DNA of 64,000 nt from Larix kaempferi (lineage: Eukaryota > Streptophyta > Pinopsida > Pinales > Pinaceae). Location of the stretch: assembly GCA_027924585.1 (NCBI GenBank), contig BSBM01000637.1, positions 3,596,001 to 3,660,000 on the forward strand. Reading direction: 5' to 3'. Below the pieces are notes generated by a model that saw only the letters and a program-made list of their open reading frames with translations, searched no databases and had not been told where the DNA came from. Made by a program: the position numbers and the translations under genes. This document shows positions 33,425 through 45,529 of this stretch, in pieces (the stretch's first letter is position 1; each line of letters begins with the position of its first letter).

Positions 33425-33544
33425 CTCACGCTCTTGCTAGTGTACTCTCAGCATCCTGTCAATCACACAATGAAAACTCATCAAAACCTCCTCAAATAAC
33501 CTATCACTCCCCCCAGAACAATATCCCGACAAACTCCACAACCG

Positions 33545-33770
33545 CGCCCCAGATCGCGGCTGTGGGGCCCACAGCTGCAATCCATCGTGGTTGTGGGGAC
33601 CACAGTCGCGATCCTAAATCGTGACTGTAATGGCTACAGCCACATTCCTAGATTGTGGTTGTGGGGGCCACAGTCGTGATCGCAGATCGTGGCTGTCAAG
33701 GCCATAGTCTCGATCTCCAATCACGGCTGTAGGGGCCACAGCCACGACCTGTGATTGTGACCATCGCCTA
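33545..33770. repeat. Array of palindromic units upstream of the antisense gene in element B
   Basis: Five or six units of roughly 40-45 bp each read like atcgtggctgtgggggccac followed by agtcgcgat, so every unit is itself an imperfect inverted repeat. The array lies 120-350 bp upstream of the antisense start codon at 33424. Confidence 0.75.
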
Positions 33771-36223
33771 GAAATCCGTGGTCCACACCCCTAGTGACCG
33801 GTACCGTCCGCCCTGAGGACCCACTACTCACCCAAATCGAGATAAATTAAAGGTACAAGCTCAGTGAAATACTTGAAACTCACGGAAACAAAATTGACCG
33901 ATCAGATCACCCAAAAATTCCAAAACAGCTCTGGCCCACTACACTCTCCTATCAAAGTCAACCATACAAATGACACATGGGACTATGGGTCCACTTACTA
34001 TATAGACAGTTGACCATTTCTTGATTCGGTCATTCCAGATCCATACGAAATCCATTTTCCAAACCGTTTCTACCACTGGAATCAAAGCGACGAGACCCTC
34101 ATCATGGTCGAGTCAGTTTCTCAGTTTCCCTGGCTCCTTTTTCAGGAATATTTTTAGGGTACCCTTATTGCCTCGATTTATGTGCCACATCAGTCGTTAT
34201 CGATTTTTTTTGTTCTTTAAATGGTCGGATTCAGTTTTCTGCATTCGTGATGATGTGCGAGATCATTTCTCTCATGCCACGTCAATTGCCATCACTTTAC
34301 AAGCATGTCCATGAGCCCTCCGCTCCATTCATACTACAATTATTTCGTTATTTTGCCACCATTCATCATCCCGCAAGGAGGCACCACTAGTGTTCCCCCC
34401 AACCCTCATTCTTGGCTCTCATTGATATTCTTTGACTGAACACTCCCTCCTTGCTTGACCTTTCTTTTTGTTCGGTATAGTTTTACCCCTTTTTTCGGGC
34501 CGGACAAGTCCTTTACAAAAAAGGCACTTAGGGAGTTTATGTTAAGCTCTTTTCTGACTCCTAAAACAATGAAAGATCATCGAGCAATCTTGCTTCCTTT
34601 CATGCTCGTTAAAGTACCTAAAAGGGTTTCTATTTGGTATAAGTTTAACTCTTTTCCGGACGCGGTAGACTAATTATGAAAAAGGAATACTCTAGTCACA
34701 CCAACTAGAAGAGTTCTTCATTTCATCCTTTTATGCTTTTTCCGGGCCTTGGAGACTAACACACAAAAAAGAACCCCTTGAAGTCTTCTTATTGATTTCA
34801 GACTCTCTAAAATTGAAATCAACCACGAGCATGTACCGTCCTGGGCTTGTACAAATCCACACAACGGTACCATTCCATTATTTCAGAGTCTTCTTATCGC
34901 TTTCAGACTCCTTAAAATTGAAAGCAATCACGAGCATGAACTGTACTGGACTCATATAAATCCACATGATAGTACCATTATGAGCACACTTCTATCCCTT
35001 CTTCCAGCTCCTTAAACCATGAAGAAGGCCCCACCGGTGTCTCTCGGCACTATGATCACTCATCTCGGTAGCACCCCCAATAAGTTCACCTTTGTTCAGA
35101 GTATTCTACGATATACCATCCTTCGAGACTCTTGTCATCGTACATCAACTTGAGTATTCCTCATTACAGTCACAATCCCTAGTCCTTTAAAATCTATGAT
35201 CCCCTTCCCCCAAGTCAGTGTCATATGCTTCCCGACCACCCTTGCCATCATACTCTGAACAAAGGAAGTTTGAGTCCCCCCACCCAACAACCCATGTTTT
35301 CTACCCTCCCAGTATGTCAGTTACATAAGCAGTCCTATCACCTCTTGTTTATCAACCTCATGCTCCTATCAAGGAAACATCATTACCTTGCTAGTTGCAA
35401 GTCTCCCTCTATTGACACCCACCCATCTATTCCAGAGGATAGACCCAGAGGTCCCTATGCCTTGAACTCATCACCATCTGCAGTGAGTTCCTACAAACCA
35501 TTTTGAGTGGAGTCCTCAGTGCCTCTCTGAATGGTAGTTTCTCACATGCTCAACTTCAACACCTTGATCGCACTGCTAAGATTCATGCAAGGTATACATC
35601 CCTTCAGTTATTGGTCAAAGACCTCGGACTCACTCGACTCTAGCACATTGGTGAGTCACTTCGGAACACCCAGTTATATGTTCCCGTGGATATCCGGGTT
35701 TCATTGGTGACAGTATTCAGAAACCATCCACTCGTACACTTCCTTGAGTACCCAGTTCGGCTACAATCGAGTGTACCATTGAGGTTATGACTCTTCTTCA
35801 TTGTCTCCACCCCATTATTGGATATCTTCAAATCCAATAGCTCATCAGTTCCTCTGGTACCACACTCAGCAACACTATATCAGTTTTTCAGCTTCGGTAT
35901 GGTCGAACTAGGAGTATATCCCAGATTTGTGTCCCCTCTGGACCCTTATGATGTACACAACAGTTTTCATGTATTGTTCATATCCCCCTTTTTGGGATTA
36001 ATTGTTATTTCTATATCTTGATACGAGCATGGAAATGCCCACCTCATCCCTATATTCAGATTATTCCTCATTCATTATTGAGGTCATGTAATTTCAGTTT
36101 TTGCAGTTTGTACGGGACCACTGTTCCAGACTCTAATTCATTTCTTCTCTTCTCCACACCCAGGAAAACCATAATGGACCTATGATGTCTATTGTCCATA
36201 CGATGAGCTCCTTCCCTCACACA
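33771..36223 (+). other. Long non-coding 3' region of element B
   Basis: No gene is seen. It shares phrases with F's 3' region, for example cttttcagactccctaaaattgaaa-like words at 34800-34930 and 52170-52200. Such long 3' untranslated regions before the polypurine tract are usual in Tat elements. Confidence 0.6.
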
Positions 36224-36236
36224 TCAGGGGGCAATC
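36224..36236 (+). promoter_or_regulatory. Polypurine tract of element B
   Basis: tcagggggcaatc sits directly before the LTR start TGTTAACACCC. F has the related aggggggcatc-type tract. Confidence 0.75.
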
Positions 36237-36573
36237 TGTTAACACCCAAAAAGTGCTCACCATCTCATCTCCCTCACTACATGACTCATTTGTCTATTTT
36301 CCCACCATCCTTGCCTCCAAAACCTCAAAAAACCATTAAATGGTCACCAAAAGGCCAAAAATCCCCTTTTCCCCCCTCCAAATAATTAAATTTCCTCAAA
36401 AGATAGCAAAAACCCTCTAAAAAGGCCCTAAATTCACAAAAATCAAGTAGAAGGGAATAAAAAATATAAAAAAGAGGAAAAAAGAGGGAAAAAGGAAGCA
36501 AAAACCCTAAAACAATTTACCTAAACCATATGGTGCCAAAAACCATGGGTCAACATTCCACCACTAAAAAACC

Positions 36574-36580
36574 TATAAAT
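36574..36580 (+). promoter_or_regulatory. TATA box in LTR of element B
   Basis: ctataaataggtgatggag is shared exactly with the LTR of H around 63228-63246. Confidence 0.7.
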
Positions 36581-36927
36581 AGGTGATGGAGGCTCCCCAT
36601 TTCACATCCACAATCTATCATATTCTCATGCTGCCAAAATCACTCGTGAAACCCAAGCTCACCATTTGAGCTAGTTTTCTCATTTGAGTGCCCCTTTTTG
36701 GCCCACCATCCAATCACCTTGGCGAAGGAGAAGGAACCCATTGGAGCATGGAAGCAGTCCTCCTGGACTACTACAAGAGCTCCACCAACCTCCACATCTG
36801 AGGTAAATATAACTTTGGCCATATCATAATACAAAAGAAAAATTTCCACTATATTTCATTGTCTTTTTATTTCTATTGATGCACATGTTAGCTTAGATTT
36901 TATATTGTTTTACTGTTTATTGAACTG

Positions 36928-36992
36928 CTACTAAGGAGGCCATTCTCCTTAGTAGGTGCTCATTCGCACAAGCTAGGGTGAAAACCCTAGCT
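36928..36992 (+). repeat. Two consecutive hairpins in U5 of element B
   Basis: CTACTAAGGAG (36928-36938) and CTCCTTAGTAG (36945-36955) form a perfect 11-bp stem with a 6-base loop. AGCTAGGGT and ACCCTAGCT (36971-36992) form a perfect 9-bp stem with a GAAA loop. Both are kept in H with changed loops. Confidence 0.8.
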
Positions 36993-36998
36993 ACAACA

Positions 36999-37154
36999 AT
37001 TGATGATTCTCAAATTTCCTTTGTTGTAAATGGACATAGACTTGGACTTTACCATAAACCAATATCTAAACAAGATTTTGTGCAGAATGCCTTACAATAG
37101 GAGGAAATGGAGCTCGTAGAAGAGGAAATCATTCCCCCTTCTCCTGGTTCTTGA
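36999..37154 (+). pseudogene. pol: Integrase C-terminal tail of element A
   Basis: Immediately after the LTR of B the frame reads ISFVVNGHRLGLYHKPISK and continues to TGA at 37152-37154, with one TAG inside. A word of the type NGHRLxxY is the usual ending of Athila-like and Tat-like integrases, and E ends [10 protein letters not shown]. The rest of A's pol must lie upstream of B, outside the window. Confidence 0.65.
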
Positions 37155-37969
37155 ATTATTTTGGGTTATCTTCCTTTGTATATATGTAAATATATATATT
37201 TTTTTTTTCAATAATAAGAGTTATTTCTAACAACTGATTGCATTTTTATAGGAAATTTATTATGATCAGTTTATAAAATTTTGTCAATTAATACAGGAAG
37301 ACTCTTTTCCTTTCTTTAATTTTGAAAATTTTACATAACTTTCTTTGTACATATGTTTTTGTTTTGAATAAATTTGAATGATCTAACAAGTGGTTTTTCA
37401 GCTTAATTACAAGAACCTTATCTTTATAATCAGCTCATGCAATATTATCTGAAAAGGGAAGTGCTCTAAAAATACTTATAATTCTCCTTCTCTTTCGATT
37501 ATTTTTTAAAATTGAAAATTTATAGTGAAAGGCTAAAGCGTTCATTACATCATTTTTAACCACTTTCTTCTATGATTCTGTATATGGTATTTAATTTAGA
37601 CATGCACATTTCTAATTTATCATTAGAACAATTGCTTAAAGACATAATTTAATTATTATGATCTCCACAAAGTTCTATGTTACACCTATGGATCACTAGC
37701 TCATCCTAGAATCATTATCTAAACTTGTCTCTTAAAGCATCTTTAAAAGGTATCTCAAAAGATAGTGATATTTCTATTTTGTGGGGAACATTACTGATCT
37801 TTTATGAAGAAGATGTACTGAGAGGTCAAAGAGCAACTTTAGGTTATTATCTTTTGACATAATCTATAATTTAGGGCATTATAAATAAAGATACGCATAA
37901 GGTTCATTCTAAAATTTTGAATTATGTGTTTAGCAGGCTTAGCACACCCTAGTACCAACCGGCTTCCTT

Positions 37970-37972
<3 letters not shown>

Positions 37973-38002
<30 letters not shown>
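37973..38002. repeat. AT microsatellite
   Basis: About 15 uninterrupted AT dinucleotides. Confidence 0.95.
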
Positions 38003-38004
<2 letters not shown>

Positions 38005-38019
38005 TTATATGAGGAAAAC

Positions 38020-38215
38020 CCACCGGGGTACTGAACACATTCACTGGCAGTGGGTCCATGCTAAGTAAAATATTAAACAAGGAAGCTCGGTAAATGCAAG
38101 TAAACCCATTGGGGTGCTGAACAACCTTGCTAGCAGCCGGGCTATGCTTGTATGGTACCAAGATAAACCCGTCAGGGTACTGAATAGGCCTGCTGGAAGT
38201 GGGTCAATATCGGGT
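38020..38215. repeat. Imperfect tandem repeat of about 80 bp in element A
   Basis: Three units share aacccaYYggggtRctgaa followed by gcag-gggt and gctaagtaa-like words. The units have diverged considerably. Confidence 0.65.
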
Positions 38216-38698
38216 AAAAGAGGTTTGGTTAATGCATCGCTATCCACATGGCTCATAAAATATTGGGTATACAAACATATGTTTAGGCTGATTATTTATA
38301 CTATCATTAGAGAATAGCTATAAGTTGGACTTGGACCCTGTCATCTAATTAAACCAATACCTAGGATATGACTATCCTAGAAATGGGACCCATAACTATA
38401 GAAATCTCACAAACTCTAGGGTGAACTTTATCTATATTCTTTGGATGACAAGAGATATTTACAATGAGTCATGGATGACTAGTTTTCCTATGGCATTTTT
38501 CACATCAATTATCCCATCATTCTTCATATGGTCTTCTTAAGCACTGTTGTATTCTTTTTTATGAATGTATATATCTGAATCATCTGCATTTATTAGCTAA
38601 TATTTCATTTTCTTACGAAAATTATCACAGCATTTTAGAAGCTATCGGCAAAACTTTCAATTGAAAATATTTGAATATTAATCAATTTCTCTTTGATG

Positions 38699-38735
38699 GC
38701 TTGGGGACACGCCATATTTTTGGTTTGGGGGAGGA
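38699..38735 (+). promoter_or_regulatory. Polypurine-like motif inside element A
   Basis: gcttggggacac is followed by ggtttgggggagga. The purine run is the same as in A's 3' polypurine tract (ggtttgggggaa at 61088-61099). It may be an internal plus-strand primer site or a translation-reinitiation landmark seen in related elements; I cannot decide. Confidence 0.35.
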
Positions 38736-39107
38736 TTAGAACTGTTTTACCTTCTGAATATGTATGAAAAAGTTTATTTATTTATGATAAAATAATAGGT
38801 GTTTTCAAGTTAATGTAGAAAGCAGAGGGAAGATTGTTATGATCAATGACAAATAAAAGAAGAACATGACTTAAAGTTCCAGAAAAGCAAATTTTATAGC
38901 ATCTTTTGCACACTAACAACCTCAAAACTTCCCTGCAAAATTAGCTTCAGTCAACATCAGTAAGAAGATCTTGTACAGACAAAAGTATGTATGAACGGTT
39001 GAATGACAGGTTGAATGTTGATCTGAATGAGGTGACGAACGAGGCAAATGTATAACGATCTGAATGAAGTGCCGAATGAAACCATAGCTTATAATGACTT
39101 TATTAAA

Positions 39108-39112
39108 CATGC
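39108..39112. repeat. Target site duplication of element F, left copy
   Basis: catgc here and at 54700-54704 flank F exactly. Confidence 0.95.
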
Positions 39113-40087
39113 TGTTATACTTCCATATTCCATAGTGTCGCATCTTCACCACAAAAAGAGTTGACGACACTTCCCCTACTGCTCAAAACACCCAGAAGAG
39201 AAAAATGATGAGTGATCCTTGAAGGTAAACCTACCCTGACAAGAATCAACCTAACTGAGACTTCATTTACCCTAACTACCGCGCCTTGCTCAGTTTCAGG
39301 TGTGCAGTAGTCCGTACTACCGTGCTATGCTCCTTCTTTGCCACACGGTACTACCGCGTTATGCTATTTGCTGGAGGCGCGGTACACTTTTTTTAGCCTT
39401 TTTTCCATGGCTTATGGGATTTTGATTTTCGAGAGATTTTAGAGGATTGAGGTCCCTGATTCGATCCTAACTCACTTTCAGTGATCAGTAGGCCTGATCC
39501 ACTAAACTCTCCCTAGATCCACCCTTCTCTCTTGTTGGTTAACCCTACCACACACTATAAGAGAGAGACATTCCATGAGCAAAGGGGAGGACTCTTAGAG
39601 GTATCAAACTTATGATCTTGCAGCTTTGTGGAGATAGCTAGAGGAGGAACCACTTGGAGCTGGAGGATTGACTTGGACATCAAGCAACCTTTGTAAGCAT
39701 TCTTCAACTTTGTAATTAAAATTTCTTGTCTTGTTTTTCCCATTTCATGTGTATTGTATAAGTTTCTGACATAGAATGTATCTAGTCTAGATTTGAATTT
39801 AATCTTTGCTTCAAGGTATTTGGAAGCTTGTATGCTTGTTCTTTGTTTGATTCCAATAGGTTCTGCATTGGAGCTTTGGGATCAAGAGTTAGAAGCGAGA
39901 CAAACGTTGGATTGGAAGGTGAGTTATATCTTTCATCTCTTCCAAATGCATGTGATCTTGTTGTGAAAATTAATTCAGGAAATTCAAGGTAGCATTTGTT
40001 TAGTTTTGTCTTATCTTAGAGTCAGTTAAAAATCTGCTTTAATTTAAGAGAATTTTTACTTATTTGTAGGGAAAAATTCTACAAACA
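39113..40087 (+). repeat. 5' LTR of element F
   Basis: It starts TGTTATACTTCC and ends ctacaaaca. A TATA-like box (TATAAGAG) is at 39556-39563. U3 holds short palindromes of the type cggtactaccg (39277-39387). Confidence 0.95.
39556..39563 (+). promoter_or_regulatory. TATA box in 5' LTR of element F
   Basis: TATAAGAG lies in cacactataagagagagac, repeated in the 3' LTR at 54168-54175. Confidence 0.5.
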
Positions 40088-40091
40088 AGAA

Positions 40092-40106
40092 TGGTGACTC
40101 CGCTTG
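40092..40106 (+). promoter_or_regulatory. Primer-binding site (tRNA-Arg type) of element F
   Basis: tggtgactccgcttg starts four bases after the LTR. It resembles the complement of plant tRNA-Arg with one mismatch in the first ten bases. H has the intact version at 63630. Confidence 0.7.
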
Positions 40107-41906
40107 TTTGAACTCCATTTGATTGATTCAGTTCACTGTCATCCATCTTTTGATTGTGACTTTTTCTTTCTATTCAAACCAGTATTGAATTTTGGTCTTT
40201 TTTACCTTTATTCCTCTCTCCTCTCTGTATTTTTCCTCCCTATGTGATCAGTGAGTCCTCTGGGTCTGCAGCAACCCTGAAAATTTCATCTTTCTTTTCA
40301 AAAGTTGCACTTTTCTATACTTTGCAACAGTACCACGCCCTCTGCATTGATCACAGCACGGTAGTACCGTGTATCCTGCATTAGTACCAGAGCGGTAGTA
40401 TAGCAGTACCGTGCTATAGTCTTCTTCTGACACACGGTAGTGTCTGCATTTTTTCAAATTTTTCTTGCTTGCTTGGTTTACTAAGTCATCTCTTGATTTT
40501 CTCTACCTTAGTTGGTGTTTGCTGTTACCTGTTACTATCCTGTTCATTATACAGTATGTGTGGTGTGTTTATTTCTTTTGTGAGCTTAATTATTTTGTGA
40601 GTTAGTGGCATTATTTGCACATTGGGTCACCCCTTCAGTTTGATTGCATTGGCTTGATCTTCCCATCACAACCAGACCATTACTACTATTCTCTGTTACT
40701 GAATTTTGTAGCTTTCATAGTCATATTGTTTCCATTATTATCATTAAAATCTATATTGAAAGTTATTATTGGAGAACATTCGTGTTGTTTGAGTTGAATT
40801 GATCTAGCAATATTATTATGCATTAGGAAGTGAACCACTTAAATCTGCCACAGAAATCTCATTTTTTTTTTAAGCATCTTAGTTGTAAGATCAGTGAATT
40901 GGAAAGAAGTGTTCATTTCAGTTTGGCTCTATTTACAAAAAGAAAACAAAAAAGTTTTGGTTTTGGTTTTTAATTGCTTGTGAAAGTTTCATGCATTTAT
41001 GATCGAAGAACTCTCTCTCTTCCATAGCTAGTTTTCATCGAATACAAGGCTTATTTCGATTCATTCTCACTTGCATGGTTTGGGTCGTCACAACACCACC
41101 AAGTTTCATGTCCATTTACCCGATTGAGTAATACAACCACTAAAATTAATCTCCCTAACTAAATCAACATTAACCTCACTCGAGGAAATCAAAAGAATTT
41201 GGTAGCTAGGTAGGACACCGGGGATAGGCATCAAAATAATTCCCCCTTGTCATTTTCATCTGAGACATAGTTGTTGTCCTCTAGGGAACTAAAATCCTCT
41301 AGTATTTATTAACATGGTCACAGCCATTTTTTGGAGGGGCCTCCTGATTGTTTTTAACTTTCAGGGGTTAAACGGTTGCGAGATTGAGAACCGGATGGAC
41401 TCTGTGGAATGCCGCACTCCACTTAGCCCTAAGGAAACATCGATCATTGTCTTCCTTGGAAGGCAGAAGTGCCCAAAACCTTTTCCAATGTGTCATGAAC
41501 GAGGCAGCTTAGTGACTTTTCTACTAGGGCTCTTTTACCCAGGATCCCTTTCGGTAGAGGGATATCCTTCTCATATTGGTCTCTCATGATGTATTGTTCG
41601 ACTTGGATTTCATCACCTTGCAAAGGATATAGCTTGTTGAGGTCTCCAGCTCTTAGTTAGGAGTTTTCTTGTTATCTCATCTTTATAGAGGGTCATTTTT
41701 CATTTTAGTGACTGCTTGTTGGCATTCTGGCCATTCTTTTTTATCTGCTCGCTTACTGGGACACCGGTCTCAGTATAGATTTTAGAGCTTGCTTTTTCGG
41801 CCTGCGAGCCTTGCTTTTTCTAGCTCCTCTTCTGCACACTCGGCTGCATTAGAGTTTTTGAGTTCTTTGTTATGAAACTGCCCCCAGATTTCATTTTCCT
41901 GCCATC
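40107..41906 (+). other. Leader of element F
   Basis: A 1.8-kb leader without a recognised gene. Short palindromes (40326-40440) repeat those of the LTR. A frame at 41314-41589 is open for 91 codons, but no relative is visible because B's leader is cut at that point. Confidence 0.6.
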
Positions 41907-44900
41907 ATGTCAGAACCACCACTTAGATCACGACGAGTACAAGGCACAAGCCCTCCACCACCACCACCGCCATGGACCTCCGGTCCACCTGTATCACGCA
42001 TTCCCGCTTTTCCTGGCCGCGGTGCCAGTCGAGGGAACATTCCACCGCTGATACATACAACATGTCCAGTTTCTCCTGTAACCGTTACTCACAGTACAGT
42101 CTCAGAACCTCTTGCAACTTCTGCAACCACTAGCATATCTGAGATTCCCACTGTCACTTCACCCACTGTTATTCCAAATATATCTGCCACAGTGGACAAC
42201 ATTACAACGGCTGAATCTAGTACAGCCCAAAATACTAGACCATAGGTCATCCTCCTACCTGATGTCAACACCTCCCTTCCACCAGAAACTTTTCACGATG
42301 ACACAGACAGATCTGTTGGCACCACCGAAGGGTCTGACCAGGATATACCTAGCTTGATTTCAGTCCCAGGCAGGTACGTCAAAATTATTGAAGATACTCG
42401 ACTTCCTGACACACCTTTTGAACCTGATTATGGATTTACCACTTCCTAGAAGGAGCTACCGTCTGTTATCACCACGCCATCCAGTGTTCATCAGCAGGAA
42501 ACCAATTCTTCCAGCAATGTACCTCGTACCATATCTCTCCCCAACCTCCCTCTGGGACATGAGATCATGGCCTCCATTCAGTCTAATATGGTTAGTCTAG
42601 CAAATTCCCCATTAGCATAAGCACAGTTTAAGCGTGACACAGAGCAAATGCTCTCCACAGATTCCCGATATCCACCTGTTACTTGTCCTCCTAACTTTCG
42701 GGATCCCAACATCCAGTCTAGCACAGAGTTTCATCATTCCTATGCAGACGGCTTTGGACCTTCAGACGTTACTATACCTAGGTTCCTGCCAGACCCCCAA
42801 AACCCTTTTCAGGACATGAATCCAGAACCAGTCTTCGATAGTCCTCCTATCTTTGAACACGCCATGGACGATACCCCCGATACCCCTCAGTTAAATTCCC
42901 CACATTTGCTGCCATCACCCATGTTTGGCGCACATTCTATGAGGGATAACCCAATTTTTTCTCCATCCTTGCCTGTCAGATATGGAAGACCCCCTCCACA
43001 AATCGGCACTTTTGGTGCTGTTGGCCAATCGACACTATCGTATTTGCCTAGCGGCGGAAGAACACCAAGTCATACTACTGGATCTTCCATTTTGAGCGGA
43101 GGGTCACCTTCGGCCACTATCTACACTATCTCAGGAGGTGGACAACTGACTGCCATGGTCCCCAACTCCAACAACCAAACTCCCCCTGGCGGGCCATCAA
43201 CCCAACTAGCTGGAGGACAACCCTTTGTTGGGAACCCCGTTCCTAGTCAACAACCTCCTCCTATAGGGCCATCCAACCCATCTGCTGGAGGACAACCCAT
43301 TGGCTCCATCCAACAACCCTCCCAACCAGTAGCATCTGCTCAGTATGGTATGTACAACACACCTGGTAGCGGACAACCTTATACCAGTTTTCCAACTGGG
43401 CCTCATCCTCAACATCCCCCGTCAGGTATGCTTCCTTCTTGGGAACCTCAAATCCCACAGAGTGGGGGGTACTCACTATTTGGAAACTGGAACCCAGCTA
43501 GGGGGCAATCTCAGATTCCCCCCAACCTGAACTCCGACTTCCCTTATCCTTCAACTGTTATAATTCCATGGAACCCATCCCTTCAATTTCCACACGCTCC
43601 TCAAGGAGGAATGAACCTTCCATGGACACCATTGTCGCAGCCACCCCCCAACCCTGCTATGGGAAACCCTCCACTTACTCAATACAATGGTAACATTCCT
43701 GGAACACAACAACTCCAAGGAAATTTTCCCCAACCAGGAGCAGCAACCATTCCTGGGTTTCAGCAACCCCAGGGTACCATACCTACCATCCCCACTTAGC
43801 AGAACATCCACCAACCGGTTACCAACACTCAACCGGTTAACCAGATGGCTTACCACCCACAGAACTTCCAGCAGTATCCCCCGGGAAACACATATTGGTA
43901 TAACACCCAACAGTATGCTATGCAGGGCCCCCCGGGTTTCTCTGCACCACACGGTTATTACTCATACCTGCAAACTAATTGTCAACTTCCCTTTTTGGCC
44001 ACGCTAGACTTACCTGATTTGTCGAGGCTCATTAACGATCCCATATGGCATGAACCTCACTGGCCACCCATTCTAGCCAAACTCCCATCGAACATTCCCA
44101 AGTTCGATGCTAAGCCTGGGGAAGACCCCAAGAACCACGTAATGACCTTCCATCTTTGGTGTTCATCCAACTCCTTGATGGACGATTCCATTCGACTATG
44201 GCTCTTCCAATGCACGCTTACCGGAATGGAAACAAAATGGTACATGGAGCTGCCACAACACTCTTTCCATGATTTCAACACCTTGGCTATGCAGTTTCTG
44301 ACCCATTTCCAGCTCCCCATCCGGTACGAGACTGGAACAGAACTGTTAACCTCACTGCGTCAAACCACTTCTACACACATATCACATCCATGAGTGGCAT
44401 CGACACCGTAGGCTAATCAAGGCACCCATTCCGGATCAGCTACTCGCTGATTGGTTCACGAAATCCTTTTTTGCCTCCCATAGCTAGAGATATCGCTATG
44501 CGTGGGCCGGTTACAGAAGAACAAGCCATCTCGGCAGCTCAGTACATGGATTTGGTATACACCCAATCCGGCACTTTACACAAACTTCTTCCCCATGCCG
44601 CCCGCGTTACAACTGATCCAATGAAACCTACCACTGAACCCCCCATTGATGGTATTGTCGGTTCAGTCAAAGCGCAGCCTACTACCAACTCAACGGGACA
44701 ACAAGCTTCTGCTTCCCCCGCTCTACCTCAGGCTGCTTCAAAAGCTACTACTTCTCCTGCTATTTCCTCCGAAGTGAACGCAGTTCAATCTACGTCACAA
44801 CCATCCGGAGGAAAGAAGAAAAACAATCATGGTAAACCTAAAAATAACCCGCAGGAGAACCCCAAGCCACAACCCATCCACAATGACCAGAAACCACGTC

Positions 44901-45529
44901 GAAAGGCTAAGTTTCCCTGCCTAATTTGTCAAGACGATCACTACACACATGGCTGTCCCTACAAGGACGAAGTCAACAAGTTCGTTAAAGGATCCTCTCT
45001 CCCGGCAGTATTAACTGACCCTTTCCCTCAACAGCAACAGCAGATGGTTGCCCAAGAAATCCCACAGGGGGGCAACTCGATCAACCCAACTCGCAAAGAG
45101 ACGTCCACAAATCGTGAAATCTTGATGATGAGTAATGAGGAGATTCATATAACCACTCGTTCAAAGACATATGAGAACCCTCCAAGTTTAAACAAACAAT
45201 CTGAGATAGCCAAAGAAAAATCTCCTGTTGAAGATCTGACTCCTATCCCTCCCCCTACTGGCCATCTCCATATCGAGAGACCGCTCACGGACACAGTGCT
45301 ACGCCCACCCAAGGGCACCATATCAAAGGTGACATTTAATCTCAATGCGCGAGCTGCCCAAAATTACAACATTGTTGAGGATCTAGCTCAAGCACCTTGT
45401 GCCATGTCGACTCTCGAGGTTCTTCAACACTGCCCCATGCAGCATAGAACCTTACTTTCAGCACTAGGGGCAATGGACCCAGATACATCAAAATCTATTA
45501 TGTTTAACTTGGAGCACGCCAAACCTTGA
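41907..45529 (+). pseudogene. gag: gag of element F (broken)
   Basis: The frame starts at ATG 41907 (MSEPPLRSRRVQG) and stays in phase to 44393 with stops at 42243 (TAG), about 42447 (TAG), about 42618 (TAA) and 43797 (TAG). Two single-base frame changes near 44380 and 44466 lead to the last part (44471-45529). The N-terminal half is proline-, serine- and glycine-rich, with GGQP repeats at 43130-43330. The capsid-like core is at 43980-44600 (LDLPDLSRLINDP, HVMTFHLWCSSNS). A zinc knuckle of the form CLICQDDHYTHGC is at about 44920-44960. The long, disordered N-terminal half is unusual for gypsy Gag but shared with B. Confidence 0.85.

Larger units (their letters stand above)
1..36998 (+). mobile_element. 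Element B: decayed Tat-like Ty3/gypsy retrotransposon carrying C, D and E
   Basis: B runs from before the window to the end of its 3' LTR at 36998. Its own sequence is the sum of 3405-8801, 16080-16697 and 30222-36998; the rest is inserted elements. The order is gag, protease, reverse transcriptase, RNase H, integrase, a second RNase H, an antisense gene, a long non-coding 3' region, a polypurine tract and the LTR. The protein order and sequence match element F. It has many stops and frameshifts. Bases from 36999 read as an integrase tail of another element (A), so B was inserted there. Confidence 0.85.
36237..36998 (+). repeat. 3' LTR of element B
   Basis: It starts TGTTAACACCC and ends ctacaaca (the true end could be 36995). 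It is clearly related to the LTR of H at 62884-63625: same start, same TATA context and same U5 hairpins. A TATA box is at 36574-36580. Confidence 0.85.
37155..39107 (+). other. Element A region between integrase and extra ORF (first part)
   Basis: AT-rich, with no gene seen. It contains a TA run (37973-38002), an imperfect tandem repeat (38020-38215) and a polypurine-like motif at 38699-38735. It ends at the insertion site of F. Confidence 0.55.
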
